35,198 nucleotides of DNA from UMGS755 sp045132895 (GTDB lineage: Bacteria > Bacillota > Clostridia > UBA1381 > UBA9506). Where the stretch lies: the NCBI GenBank assembly GCA_045132895.1, contig JBGUTC010000010.1:1-35198 (forward strand), in the 5' to 3' direction. The position numbers and the translations under genes were made by a program. Under the pieces are notes generated by a model, which was given only the letters and a program-made list of their open reading frames with translations, did no database searches and had not been told where the DNA came from. Shown in pieces: positions 24,401 through 32,285 of this stretch (its first letter is position 1; each line of letters opens with the position of its first letter).

Positions 24401-25873
24401 TTATTCCGTTATATGCTCCAGGCTCACAACCTGCATCCCTTCAGTATCCACTTCCATTCCCGGGAGAACGGGACATGCATAAGCGATTGAAAAGTCCCCC
24501 ACTTTTTGTCTTAAAGCGCCGGTTAATGCCCAGTCAGAGTCAAAAACACTCTTGACATGATCCTTATACCTTGCATTCTGCTCCACTTTGACCTCATCCG
24601 ACAATAAAACACAAACACGGATACCACTTTCGGCTTCATTAAACTGAATCTGGCTGACAACCTGCTCCAAAAGCCGTTGATCCAGTCCATTTGCCCGACG
24701 ATAGATGTCATATTCATTAACAGTTGCCGTCAAAAATAGAAAGGCAAACACGAAGCAAAAGCATCTTCGCAGGTTCTTTTTCCGTAACCATGCCCAGAGC
24801 GGCTCCAACATCAGCCCAAGACCAATCAGAGACACGAAGATACTCCGGTTTGTTATCCAGACGTTTTCTGCCAGCAGGTTGGGGACGAGGGGTGCTACAA
24901 AGAGAGCGCAGCCAGAGCCCACCAGAAGGCAGGTTTTTTTCCATGTATAAGATTGGGAAGACTTGATAAACCCTGCGAGAATCAGCGAACAAAGAACGGT
25001 TCCAATCAGCAGCAGAATACCATAAAAACCGCTGCTGAAAAGGAGAGAGATGCCTCGCAGCGAGCCAACCACCGTTGCGTCCCAGGTCATGGAAAAAATC
25101 TCTCTGATCTGGGAGCAGACAGCAAGAAAATTCTCCGGAATCTTCTCTAAAGAAAGCCCGGCTGCCCGGGATTCTGTCGGCCCCAGGTCGGCAAATACCC
25201 GATAATAAAGGAACATCAGCCCAATATTCAAGACAGACACAACAGGTACAAAGAAAAACCGCTTTTTTCTGTTGGAGAAAAACCCCAATAAAAACAGAAG
25301 AACTGCTGCGGAAACGGAAAAAACCGTCACGCTTTCATAAAATCCGCAGGAAAGCAGTTGAAAAGTAAAAAATAACAGAAAAAGGAGCGCATTATGCCGT
25401 TTTTTAAGAAAAATGGATAAAAAGTGGAGCGAGATAGATGAAAACAGTAGGCCTGTTACAATTCTCGTGGAGGAAGAGAGCCAATATCTCCCTTCCATTC
25501 CCAGGGGAAAAAGCAGGTAAATCAGGAAAAAGAAGGGCGAAAGCCTGTAATGAAAGGCTTGTAAGGTCTTTGCAAAGAACATTGCTGAGATAAAGAGCAG
25601 CAATGTCACCAAAACCAGAGCAACGCCCATAGCCGGCCAGAACTGCCCCCAGAACAAGGGGTCTAACAGATGCGCCAGAGGGCGAATCGACAGCGTCCCA
25701 ATGGTCAGGTACACATAGGATAAATCCTCCCGGGCCGGATATGCCCAGAACTGGATATAGTCATCTAAAATCGGAAAATAACGGAATCCGCAATATAAGT
25801 AGGGTAAGAGCAAACTCACCAGAATAAAAAGATAGAGCCTGTTATCCCGTTTTGTTTCAGCCAGTGAGTACAT
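24401..25873 (-). CDS. polytopic membrane protein, possible GT-C glycosyltransferase
   Basis: From the Met at 25873 (GGAAGGAAGGG upstream) the product has 490 residues and about ten hydrophobic segments. The first outer loop contains FPILDDYIQFW with an Asp-Asp pair, a position where GT-C lipid-linked sugar transferases carry catalytic acids. A soluble C-terminal tail follows the last segment. No named family is recognised with certainty. It could also be an uncharacterised integral membrane protein of surface-polymer synthesis. It has its own promoter and is a lone minus-strand gene on an arm that is otherwise mostly plus. Confidence 0.7.
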   Translation of the reverse strand: MYSLAETKRDNRLYLFILVSLLLPYLYCGFRYFPILDDYIQFWAYPAREDLSYVYLTIGTLSIRPLAHLLDPLFWGQFWPAMGVALVLVTLLLFISAMFFAKTLQAFHYRLSPFFFLIYLLFPLGMEGRYWLSSSTRIVTGLLFSSISLHFLSIFLKKRHNALLFLLFFTFQLLSCGFYESVTVFSVSAAVLLFLLGFFSNRKKRFFFVPVVSVLNIGLMFLYYRVFADLGPTESRAAGLSLEKIPENFLAVCSQIREIFSMTWDATVVGSLRGISLLFSSGFYGILLLIGTVLCSLILAGFIKSSQSYTWKKTCLLVGSGCALFVAPLVPNLLAENVWITNRSIFVSLIGLGLMLEPLWAWLRKKNLRRCFCFVFAFLFLTATVNEYDIYRRANGLDQRLLEQVVSQIQFNEAESGIRVCVLLSDEVKVEQNARYKDHVKSVFDSDWALTGALRQKVGDFSIAYACPVLPGMEVDTEGMQVVSLEHITE

Positions 25874-25904
25874 AGTGACCCTTCCTTCCAAAAAATCTAG
25901 GTTC

Positions 25905-25933
25905 ATTGTATCAGTTTTAGAAAATAATGTCAA
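25905..25933 (-). promoter_or_regulatory. promoter of the polytopic membrane protein gene
   Basis: On the minus strand TTGACA (25928-25933) and TACAAT (25905-25910) are separated by 17 bp. It lies just downstream of the small RNA terminator, so the two transcripts are independent. Confidence 0.8.
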
Positions 25934-25944
25934 TGAAAAAAGGC

Positions 25945-25977
25945 AAAGAAAAAAGGACTGCGCGGTGCCAGTCCTTT
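25945..25977 (-). terminator. intrinsic terminator of the candidate small RNA
   Basis: A perfect 9-bp stem with an 8-base loop is followed on the minus strand by TTTTTTCTTT. No U run follows on the plus strand, so it acts on minus-strand transcripts. The 10 bases TGGCACCGCG (25961-25970) match the conserved T-box core TGGNACCGCG. Confidence 0.8.
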
Positions 25978-26049
25978 GTTCTGTAAGGTGTCCTTTATTA
26001 TTATAAAGGAGGGAAAATGAAAAAGTTTGGTTGTTGTGTTTGTTTGTGT
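25946..26049 (-). ncRNA. candidate small noncoding RNA, about 104 nt
   Basis: On the minus strand a promoter (26056-26084) and an intrinsic terminator frame a short stretch with no start codon. The predicted RNA has an unstructured A/C-rich 5' end and a pyrimidine-rich segment with CCCUCC (26008-26013) complementary to ribosome binding sites. A hairpin UCCUUUAU/AUAAAGGA (26003-26010 with 25991-25998) follows. The terminator hairpin AAAGGACUG/CAGUCCUUU (25969-25977 with 25952-25960) has a loop reading GCACCGCG, then a U run. A C-rich segment plus terminal hairpin recalls RoxS/RsaE-type regulators of Firmicutes. Function is inference. Confidence 0.6.
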
Positions 26050-26055
26050 ACCATT

Positions 26056-26084
26056 ATAATACCACGGTTCGACATATTTTTCAA
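26056..26084 (-). promoter_or_regulatory. promoter of the candidate small RNA
   Basis: On the minus strand TTGAAA (26079-26084) and an extended -10 TGGTATTAT (hexamer 26056-26061) are 17 bp apart. A shifted TATAAT is also present at 26053-26058. Confidence 0.65.
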
Positions 26085-26205
26085 TTCGCGGTTTCAATAA
26101 ATTTGACAAAGCAATTTAAAAACTTTTAGATATATTCAACAAAAAATGAAAAAATTGTGGAAATATCAGGAAGTTTAAGAAAATATCTGGAAGTGAGCAT
26201 CTGTG

Positions 26206-26234
26206 TTGACAGAGTCACGGCATAATGATATAAT
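26206..26234 (+). promoter_or_regulatory. promoter of the D-Ala-D-Ala carboxypeptidase gene
   Basis: TTGACA (26206-26211) and TATAAT (26229-26234), both perfect and 17 bp apart, lie about 45 bp before the GTG start. Confidence 0.85.
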
Positions 26235-26279
26235 AAATAAAAATAAGTAGAAAAATTTATGAAAACAGGAGGAAACGTT

Positions 26280-27584
26280 GTGAAAAAAACAGCGATTCTG
26301 TTCTTAATATGCATGCTGCTTCTGCAGAGTTTTTCCGTTTTTGCGGAGGTTAAACAACCGGATATTGAGTCGACGTCTGCCATTTTGGTACAGGAAGGAA
26401 CCGGCAGAATCATGTATGAAAAGGATGCGGACAAGAAGGCATATCCTGCCAGTACAACGAAGGTTATGACTGCCATGCTGGCCATTGAAAATCTGGACCC
26501 CGCTGCCACGTTGACCGCTAGTGAAACCGCGGTGCAGATTGACCGTGATGGCAGTAATATGGGTATTTTAGCCGGTGAAGTGCTGACCGTTGAGCAGCTT
26601 TTATACGGTCTTTTGGTTCATTCTGCCAACGATGCAGCTAATGTTTTGGCGGAGGCTGTGAGCGGCGATATTCCGGCTTTTATTGATTTGATGAACAAAC
26701 GGGCAGAAGAACTGGGCATGACCGGTACGCATTTCATGAATGCCCACGGTTACCATGACCCGGAGCATTACACAACCGCCCGGGATATGATGAAACTGGT
26801 GCAGAAAGCCATGGAAAATGACTTGTTCCGCACCATTGTTGCCACCCCGACTTATGAAATTCCTCCTACGAACCGATATGAGGAGATTCGATATCTTTCC
26901 TCGAATAATGCTCTGTTAAATCCCATGAAGGGCCATCGGTATATCTATGAGGGCGCTCAGGGTATCAAAACCGGTCACACCAGTGACGCGGGTTACTGTC
27001 TGACGTCTTATGTTAACCGCAAGGGCGTTGGGTATTACTGTGTGACGATGAATGCGCCGGTGAATGAAACCGGAAGCTATTCCTTTATTGATTCCATTGC
27101 GCTTTATGACTATGTTTTTAAAGGTTTTGCCATGCAGACCGTGGCAGATACCAATGAAATTGTTTCAACCCGTGATGTGAAATGGGCCAAAGGCGATGAA
27201 CATGCTATTCTGTCTGCCAAGGTGCCGTTGGAAGTTCTTCTGCCAAAACAGTTTGACAAAGATAAACTGACGCAGGAGGTTTATACGGAAGAGAAGATTG
27301 TTGCCCCGATTAAAAAGGGCGATATTCTGGGTCGCCTAGAATATTTTTATGATGGTGAGTCAGTTGGTAGTGTTGACCTGGTTGCGTCCCGGGACGTTTC
27401 GCGCAGTTTTCTGAAAATGATTTTCCAGACCCTTTGGAGCGTGATTTTCAGCGTTTGGGTCATGGTGCCCCTGGCATTGATTGTTCTGGTTCTGATTCTG
27501 CGCTCTGTAGCGGAATCCAAGCGTCAGCGCCGCGAACGGGAGAAGCGCCGTCAGCAGTTCAGACGTGATTTTTATCAGCATTAA
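26280..27584 (+). CDS. dacF: serine-type D-Ala-D-Ala carboxypeptidase (PBP5/DacF family)
   Basis: The 434-residue enzyme trims the terminal D-Ala from peptidoglycan stem peptides outside the membrane. A signal peptide (LFLICMLLLQSFSVFA) is followed by the penicillin-binding motifs SxxK (ASTTKVM), SxN (SAND) and KTG (KTGHT), then a PBP5-type C-terminal domain. A membrane helix (VWVMVPLALIVLVLIL) and a very basic cytoplasmic tail end the protein. I place the start at GTG 26280, not ATG 26259, because AGGAGG lies 7 bases before the GTG and overlaps the longer reading. The symbol is by family resemblance; dacB is possible. A transporter gene follows. Confidence 0.9.
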   Translation: MKKTAILFLICMLLLQSFSVFAEVKQPDIESTSAILVQEGTGRIMYEKDADKKAYPASTTKVMTAMLAIENLDPAATLTASETAVQIDRDGSNMGILAGEVLTVEQLLYGLLVHSANDAANVLAEAVSGDIPAFIDLMNKRAEELGMTGTHFMNAHGYHDPEHYTTARDMMKLVQKAMENDLFRTIVATPTYEIPPTNRYEEIRYLSSNNALLNPMKGHRYIYEGAQGIKTGHTSDAGYCLTSYVNRKGVGYYCVTMNAPVNETGSYSFIDSIALYDYVFKGFAMQTVADTNEIVSTRDVKWAKGDEHAILSAKVPLEVLLPKQFDKDKLTQEVYTEEKIVAPIKKGDILGRLEYFYDGESVGSVDLVASRDVSRSFLKMIFQTLWSVIFSVWVMVPLALIVLVLILRSVAESKRQRREREKRRQQFRRDFYQH

Positions 27585-27614
27585 TTTGTCCGATTGTTGG
27601 AAGGAAGATTATTT

Positions 27615-28487
27615 TTGAAGAAGCAGTCCATTTTATTTATTATCGTTGCCGGACTTTTCTGGGGCACCTCCGGTCTTTTTGTTCATGCCCTGTCACCCCT
27701 GGGTTTTACGGCTCCGCAGATGATTGTCATGCGCGGATTGGTTTCGGCTCTTGCCATGGTTGTCTATGCTTTGATTTTTAACCGCGGTTTATTCCGGATT
27801 ACCCTGCAGGAACTGTTCCAGTTTATTTGCAGCGGTTTCTGCATGTTTCTGACGGCGGTTTCTTACTATATTTCCATGCAGATGTCCTCTGTGGCAACGG
27901 CGGTGATTCTGATGTATACCGCGCCGGTTTTGGTCATGATTTTTTCCGTTTTATTTTTAGGGGAGTCCATGACGAAAGCAAAATTTGTTTCTGTTGTTGC
28001 AATGTTAATCGGTTGTTGTCTGGTTTCCGGCATTGTGGGCGGTCTGAAGTTTCATTTTCTGGGTGTTGTCTTTGGTCTTTTGGCAGGCGTTGCCTACAGC
28101 TCCTATAATATTTTTGCAAAACTTCAGATGCGAAGGAAGTATAACCCCGTCTCTGCCAGTATGTATACGTTTATCTTTATGGCGGTTTTTGCCCTTTGTT
28201 TTGGAGAACCCGTCACGGTTTTCCGATTGACCTTTGAAAACCCTGTTCAGGTGCTTCCTTTGTTTATTGGTATCGGTCTGACCAGTGGTGTTATTCCTTA
28301 TTTTCTTTATACCCTGTCTCTTAAATCGCTTCCGGTGGGAACGGCGGCATCACTTGCCATTGTGGAGCCTATGTCCGCAACCGTTTACAGTATTCTGTTT
28401 CTTCACGAGCCTTTGAGCCTGCCGGCGGTTATTGGAATTATTATGATTTTGGGTGCCGTTTTCCTTTTGAGTAAAACGGTTGAATAA
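27615..28487 (+). CDS. DMT superfamily (EamA) transporter
   Basis: The ~290-residue protein has ten predicted membrane helices arranged as two EamA repeats. It starts at a TTG codon, with GGAAGGAAG about 7 bases upstream, giving KKQSILFIIVAGLFWGTSG, the typical first-helix signature with WG(T/S)SG. The second repeat begins near FGLLAGVAYSSYNIFAKLQM. Members export amino acids, metabolites or drugs; the substrate is unknown. It follows the carboxypeptidase gene at about 30 bp and probably shares its transcript. A GC-rich hairpin follows the stop codon. Confidence 0.88.
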   Translation: MKKQSILFIIVAGLFWGTSGLFVHALSPLGFTAPQMIVMRGLVSALAMVVYALIFNRGLFRITLQELFQFICSGFCMFLTAVSYYISMQMSSVATAVILMYTAPVLVMIFSVLFLGESMTKAKFVSVVAMLIGCCLVSGIVGGLKFHFLGVVFGLLAGVAYSSYNIFAKLQMRRKYNPVSASMYTFIFMAVFALCFGEPVTVFRLTFENPVQVLPLFIGIGLTSGVIPYFLYTLSLKSLPVGTAASLAIVEPMSATVYSILFLHEPLSLPAVIGIIMILGAVFLLSKTVE

Positions 28488-28495
28488 AAAAATAT

Positions 28496-28526
28496 CCACC
28501 CGCATAGCGGGTGGTATTTCATTTTC
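28496..28526 (+). terminator. terminator-like hairpin after the transporter gene
   Basis: CCACCCGC (28496-28503) and GCGGGTGG (28507-28514) form a perfect 8-bp stem with an ATA loop, followed by TATTTCATTTT. Confidence 0.65.
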
Positions 28527-28552
28527 GGGCATAGCCCTACCCACTACTGGCT

Positions 28553-28572
28553 GCGCACAAGTGCGCTTTTTT
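28553..28572 (+). terminator. second terminator in tandem
   Basis: GCGCA-CAAG-TGCGC followed directly by six T. It makes a tandem with the hairpin at 28496. A short GGGC-ATA-GCCC hairpin (28527-28537) lies between them. Confidence 0.6.
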
Positions 28573-28659
28573 ATTGGCCTGCCAGCCATGCATTTGTTAC
28601 TTGCTACCCATAAATGGGTTATTATAGCGAACTATTCGTGTAATATGAGAATAAAAATA

Positions 28660-28808
28660 GGCTCCCTTGTGCAAAGGGAGCTGTCGAACGCAGTGAGACT
28701 GAGGGATTGTTTTAAAAAACTTTCTTTTTGAGCATTATCTCAATTTTAAGCAAACACAATCCCTCCGAGTTTGCTACGCAAACCCACCTCCCTTTACACA
28801 AGGGAGGC
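28660..28808. repeat. imperfect inverted-repeat element (MITE-like), about 150 bp
   Basis: The left end (28660-28710, GGCTCCCTTGTGCAAAGGGA...) is an imperfect inverted copy of the right end (28756-28808, ...TTTACACAAGGGAGGC). Both arms contain their own short palindrome CTCCCTT/AAGGGAG and an inner GAGGGATTGT/ACAATCCCTC match. The ~45 bp middle is AT-rich and non-coding. Elements with these ends recur in many Clostridia genomes as I remember them and have no transposase of their own. Only one clear copy is in the window. Confidence 0.75.
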
Positions 28809-28911
28809 TTTACCCTCTAGAGTTTTCTGCTAATTTTCTCTCTCTTCTATATAACTATTTTTATCTGATTCTCTAATGTTTCTTTTCTGTTCATCGGCAA
28901 AGCCTCTTTTC

Positions 28912-28936
28912 AACCACGCGACTATCGCGTGGTTTT
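28912..28936. repeat. perfect hairpin AACCACGCGA / TCGCGTGGTT
   Basis: A 10-bp perfect stem (28912-28921 and 28925-28934) with a 3-base loop and a short TTTT-like tail on the plus strand. It may be a weak terminator or part of a structured RNA. Confidence 0.5.
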
Positions 28937-28944
28937 CAGTATAC

Positions 28945-28982
28945 AAAAAACGCCCCGATGTAAAACATCGGGGCGTTTTTTT
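28945..28982. terminator. strong bidirectional terminator
   Basis: The 11-bp stem CGCCCCGATGT (28951-28961) and ACATCGGGGCG (28965-28975) with an AAA loop has six A on the left and seven T on the right. It separates the plus-strand transporter region from the minus-strand metH region. Confidence 0.9.
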
Positions 28983-28987
28983 ATTGT

Positions 28988-29179
28988 TTAAACTTCTCTC
29001 CAGCCAACCGGGAGATTCACATAATCACCATTGTGTCGAAGTGTTGTCCGGGCACCGGTTTTGCGACATTCATATTCAGCATTATCGCCAGGGTCGCTTC
29101 GGATTTGTGTAATGGGAGGCTTTTTCGTTTGTCGTTGTCTTGGGGAATTCCCTGCAAAAAATCCTATCGCAGCATCAGG
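28988..29179 (-). pseudogene. possible remnant of a small gene lacking a start codon
   Basis: An open minus-strand frame of 63 codons runs from just after a TAG at 29180-29182 to a TAA at 28988-28990. No ATG or TTG occurs in it, and the single GTG is close to the end. The C-terminal part reads like protein (AEYECRKTGARTTLRHNGDY, then VNLPVGWREV) and the strong terminator lies right after the stop. This suggests a small gene that has lost its 5' end, or one using a rare start. I do not recognise the family. Confidence 0.3.
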
Positions 29180-29193
29180 CTACGATAGGATTT
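29156..29193 (-). terminator. metH operon terminator
   Basis: AAATCCTATCG (29159-29169) and CGATAGGATTT (29183-29193) form an 11-bp stem with a 13-base loop. On the minus strand a T run follows, about 28 bp after the metH stop. Confidence 0.8.
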
Positions 29194-29220
29194 ACAACAA
29201 ATTTTTATATTTTTTTGATT

Positions 29221-31620
29221 TTATGCCCTTCGGTTTTGTATTTCCTCCGCGTATCGGACTGCCTCCATAGCGTCCTTTGCGTAGTAATCCGCACCGATCG
29301 CATCGGCATATTCCTGATTTAAAACCGCGCCGCCAACTATGACTTTGCACCAGGGCGCTTTTTCTTTTAACAGAACAATGGTTTCTTCCATGGCGGGCAC
29401 CGTGGTGGTCATCAGGGCACTGAGCCCAACAATGGGCGCATGGAGCCGGATGGCGGTTTCAACAATGGTTTCCGGCGGTACGTCTCTGCCTAAATCTGTC
29501 ACCTGAAAACCGTAGTTTTCCAGCAATAATTTAACGATATTTTTCCCAATGTCGTGAATATCGCCTTTCACGGTAGCGATGACGAAGGAGCATTTTCCGC
29601 CGGCATCTGTGGCAGGCAGATTGGCTTTAATGACCTCAAAAGCCGCTTTTGCCGCTTCAGCGCTCATCAGAAGCTGGGGCAGATACACGGTTTTGTTCTC
29701 AAATCCTGTGCCAACGATGTTCAGGGCGGGAATGACCTCCTCCTGCACTAACGAAAGGGGGTCTGATGCGCTGACCAGTTCATTTGTCAGCTGTGCTGCC
29801 TGGTCTTTTAATCCCTTGACGATGGCGCGCTGCAGGGCAGATTTATATTCTGCTTCCTGCTTAGGTGCGGTGCTTGCTGCGGGGGCAGCAGCATCCGGCA
29901 GCGTTTCTGCAAAGGCAATATAGTTGCCGCAACTTTCATCCATGCCGGCAAGGGCGCAGAAAGCGTGATAAGTCTTCATCATGTCTAACGAGTAGGGATT
30001 CATAATGGCGGCGGACAAGCCCCTGCCCAACGCCAGAGCGAAAAACGTGCTGTTGATGCATTCCCGCTTGGGCAGGCCAAAAGACACGTTGGAAACGCCT
30101 AAAGATGTGTGGCACCCCAGTTCCTGCATCATGCCAACGGCACGGAGTGTTTCAATCCCTGCCTGATCATCAGCGCTGATAGTCAGCGCCAGAGGATCAA
30201 AAATCAGATCCTTTTTTCTGATTCCATACTTCTCTGCTTCTGCCAGAATCCGCTTGGCAATTTCTACTCTGTCTTCGGCTTTTGCGGGGATGCCGCTGTC
30301 ATCTAAGGTCAGGCAGACGACCAGACCGCCATATTTTTTTACCAGAGGAAATACTGCGTCCATGCTCTCCTGTTTGCCGCTGACGGAGTTGACCATGGCT
30401 TTTCCGTTATATCGGCGCAGAGCCGTTTCCATGGCATCAACATTTGAGGTATCAATCTGCAGGGGCAGGTCAATGATAGCCTGGAGTTCGCAAACGGCGG
30501 TTTTCAGCATGTCTACCTCGTCAATATCCGGCAGACCCACGTTAACGTCTAAAATAGCAACGCCTTTTTCCTGCTGATTCAGACCTTCTTTTAAAATATA
30601 GTCAATATCATGCTGTATAAGGGCTTCTTTAAACCGTTTTTTACCGGTGGGGTTAATGCGTTCACCGATTAAAACGGGCGTTTTGCCAAAGGTTACCGCA
30701 TGGGTATAGGAGGAGACCCGGCTCAGGTTTTTCTCCGTAACGGGAACAGGCTGACAGCCTGCCGTTTTATCAGTCAGCGCAGCGATATATGCCGGCGTGG
30801 TCCCGCAACAGCCACCGGCAATCCGGACGCCTTCTTGCATGAGCGAAGCAACATCTGAAGAAAATTCCTCCGGCAGAACGTCATAAACCGTTTTGCCGTT
30901 TTCTGCCTTAGGCAATCCTGCGTTAGGCTTCATTAAAACGGGAACCGAGGCGCAGGCAAGATATTCTCTGACAACACCTGCCAGTGCTTTTGGACCTAGC
31001 GAGCAGTTAACGCCAACGGCATCTGCGCCCATGCCTTCCAGCATGGCAACCATGGCTTCCGGTGATGCACCGGTCATCAGTTTGCCGTCTTCGCTATAGG
31101 CATTGGAAACAAAAACCGGCAAATCAGCATGCTCTTTAGCAGCCAGCAGCGCTGCCTTGGTTTCATAACTATCGTTCATGGTTTCGATGATAATCAGATC
31201 CACGCCGTATCTGACGCCCAGTTTAACCGTCTCGGCAAAGACAGAAACGGCATCTTCAAAATCAAAGTCACCGTAAGGCGCCAGCATGCGCCCTGTGGGG
31301 CCAATATCCAGAGCGACCCATTTTTCCTGAGTGCCTTTGCTGCTTTCCATGGCAGCTCTGGCGTTTTTCACAGCGGCAGAGACAATAGCCTCCAGTTCTT
31401 CAGGGGCATATTTTAAGGTGTTTGCCCCAAAGGTATTGGTGCTGACAACGTGGCTGCCGGCATCGTAATAATCCCGGTGAATCTTCGTAATAACATCAGG
31501 ATGAGACAGGTTCCACCGCTCGGGCAGTTCTCCGGGCAACAGACCTTGAGCCTGCAGCAGGGTACCCATGCCGCCATCTAAATAAAGCAGATTTTCTTTT
31601 AAAAAGTCTAAAAGTTTCAT
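29221..31620 (-). CDS. metH: B12-dependent methionine synthase, lacking the reactivation domain
   Basis: The 799-residue enzyme transfers the methyl group of methyltetrahydrofolate through cobalamin to homocysteine. Domains in order: homocysteine-binding barrel (1-~290) with zinc ligands in GVNCSLGP and GGCCGTTP; pterin-binding domain (~310-570, IGERINPTGKKRFKEAL); cobalamin cap (~590-670); and Rossmann B12 domain with the DxHxxG motif in VKGDIHDIGKNI. It stops there. The ~330-residue S-adenosylmethionine reactivation domain of E. coli MetH is absent and is encoded instead by the gene just upstream, which overlaps this start by 4 bp. A terminator follows. Confidence 0.95.
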   Translation of the reverse strand: MKLLDFLKENLLYLDGGMGTLLQAQGLLPGELPERWNLSHPDVITKIHRDYYDAGSHVVSTNTFGANTLKYAPEELEAIVSAAVKNARAAMESSKGTQEKWVALDIGPTGRMLAPYGDFDFEDAVSVFAETVKLGVRYGVDLIIIETMNDSYETKAALLAAKEHADLPVFVSNAYSEDGKLMTGASPEAMVAMLEGMGADAVGVNCSLGPKALAGVVREYLACASVPVLMKPNAGLPKAENGKTVYDVLPEEFSSDVASLMQEGVRIAGGCCGTTPAYIAALTDKTAGCQPVPVTEKNLSRVSSYTHAVTFGKTPVLIGERINPTGKKRFKEALIQHDIDYILKEGLNQQEKGVAILDVNVGLPDIDEVDMLKTAVCELQAIIDLPLQIDTSNVDAMETALRRYNGKAMVNSVSGKQESMDAVFPLVKKYGGLVVCLTLDDSGIPAKAEDRVEIAKRILAEAEKYGIRKKDLIFDPLALTISADDQAGIETLRAVGMMQELGCHTSLGVSNVSFGLPKRECINSTFFALALGRGLSAAIMNPYSLDMMKTYHAFCALAGMDESCGNYIAFAETLPDAAAPAASTAPKQEAEYKSALQRAIVKGLKDQAAQLTNELVSASDPLSLVQEEVIPALNIVGTGFENKTVYLPQLLMSAEAAKAAFEVIKANLPATDAGGKCSFVIATVKGDIHDIGKNIVKLLLENYGFQVTDLGRDVPPETIVETAIRLHAPIVGLSALMTTTVPAMEETIVLLKEKAPWCKVIVGGAVLNQEYADAIGADYYAKDAMEAVRYAEEIQNRRA

Positions 31621-32285
31621 AGCGTTCTCCTATATGTGCAGTCCGCTTTGGTGCAGGTTCTGCATTTGTCTGGAGCAACCGCCGCATCATGGGCAATTCC
31701 TATGATGGCGGTCACAGACTTGGTTGGTGACATTAACAGACTTCCGTTTAAAGTCAGACCGATTTTTCTGGGACAATCCAGCACAGAGAAAATATCCTGC
31801 TGGAAGGAAAGGGGCAAATCGCCATACCCCGGGCTGAACCGTGGTCTCAGGCAAAGTTCCGGATGCTCTTCTTTCAGTTCGGCGACCAGTTTTTCGCAAA
31901 GGCTTTCCACCCGCTCTGTCCCAATAGCGCCAAGCATCTGCGCCCGGGCGGGGGATATTTTGGCATACCGGGCCAAGAGCCGGTCAAAGCCGATGCCCAG
32001 CGTTGCGGCAAAGAGAAAAACGCGCTGGCATCCTGCCAGATTTTTGGCAAGATCCCGGGACGAAACGGTCCCGAACGGAAAGGTCAGCGTATCTTCTGAC
32101 ATGCTGACAGGAAATTCGCCGTAACAGGCGGAAAAAACCGGAACACCTTCTGCTTCTTTCAGGCAATCTTCCAAAAGCGCAAGAATTTCGGGCACGGCTT
32201 CCTTTGCGCCGGCATAGCGCAGAATTTCCTGATAATCAAGGGGTGGCGCATCGAAACGCCTGACCGTGATGAGTGTTTCCATCAA
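31617..32285 (-). CDS. methionine synthase reactivation (activation-domain) protein
   Basis: The 222-residue protein matches the C-terminal SAM-binding activation domain of MetH as a free-standing polypeptide. It has the RPRFSPGYGDLPLSFQ motif that binds S-adenosylmethionine and MSPTKSVTAIIG. A C-terminal Cys cluster (KCRTCTKADCTYR) is also present. It should remethylate oxidised cobalamin on the truncated MetH encoded next, so the two are functional partners. It overlaps metF upstream and metH downstream by 4 bp each. Stand-alone activation proteins of this kind are known in Clostridia and Thermotoga. Confidence 0.9.
   Translation of the reverse strand: MMETLITVRRFDAPPLDYQEILRYAGAKEAVPEILALLEDCLKEAEGVPVFSACYGEFPVSMSEDTLTFPFGTVSSRDLAKNLAGCQRVFLFAATLGIGFDRLLARYAKISPARAQMLGAIGTERVESLCEKLVAELKEEHPELCLRPRFSPGYGDLPLSFQQDIFSVLDCPRKIGLTLNGSLLMSPTKSVTAIIGIAHDAAVAPDKCRTCTKADCTYRRTL

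Noticed and set aside
26017..26100. Plus-strand 27-residue Cys-rich reading frame (MKKFGCCVCLCTIII...) with AAAGGAGG before it
   Set aside because: Its apparent ribosome site and body are the exact antisense of the minus-strand small RNA, which has a better promoter and a terminator; no convincing plus-strand promoter or terminator accompanies it. It remains possible but is not annotated.
25946..26260. Full T-box riboswitch controlling the polytopic membrane protein gene
   Set aside because: Only the TGGCACCGCG core matches. There is no stem I or specifier loop in the ~85 nt before it, and the gene has its own promoter after the terminator.
28480..28731. Plus-strand open frame across the tandem terminators and the repeat
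   Set aside because: It overlaps hairpins and the repeat element, has no ribosome site and a low-complexity, non-protein-like product.
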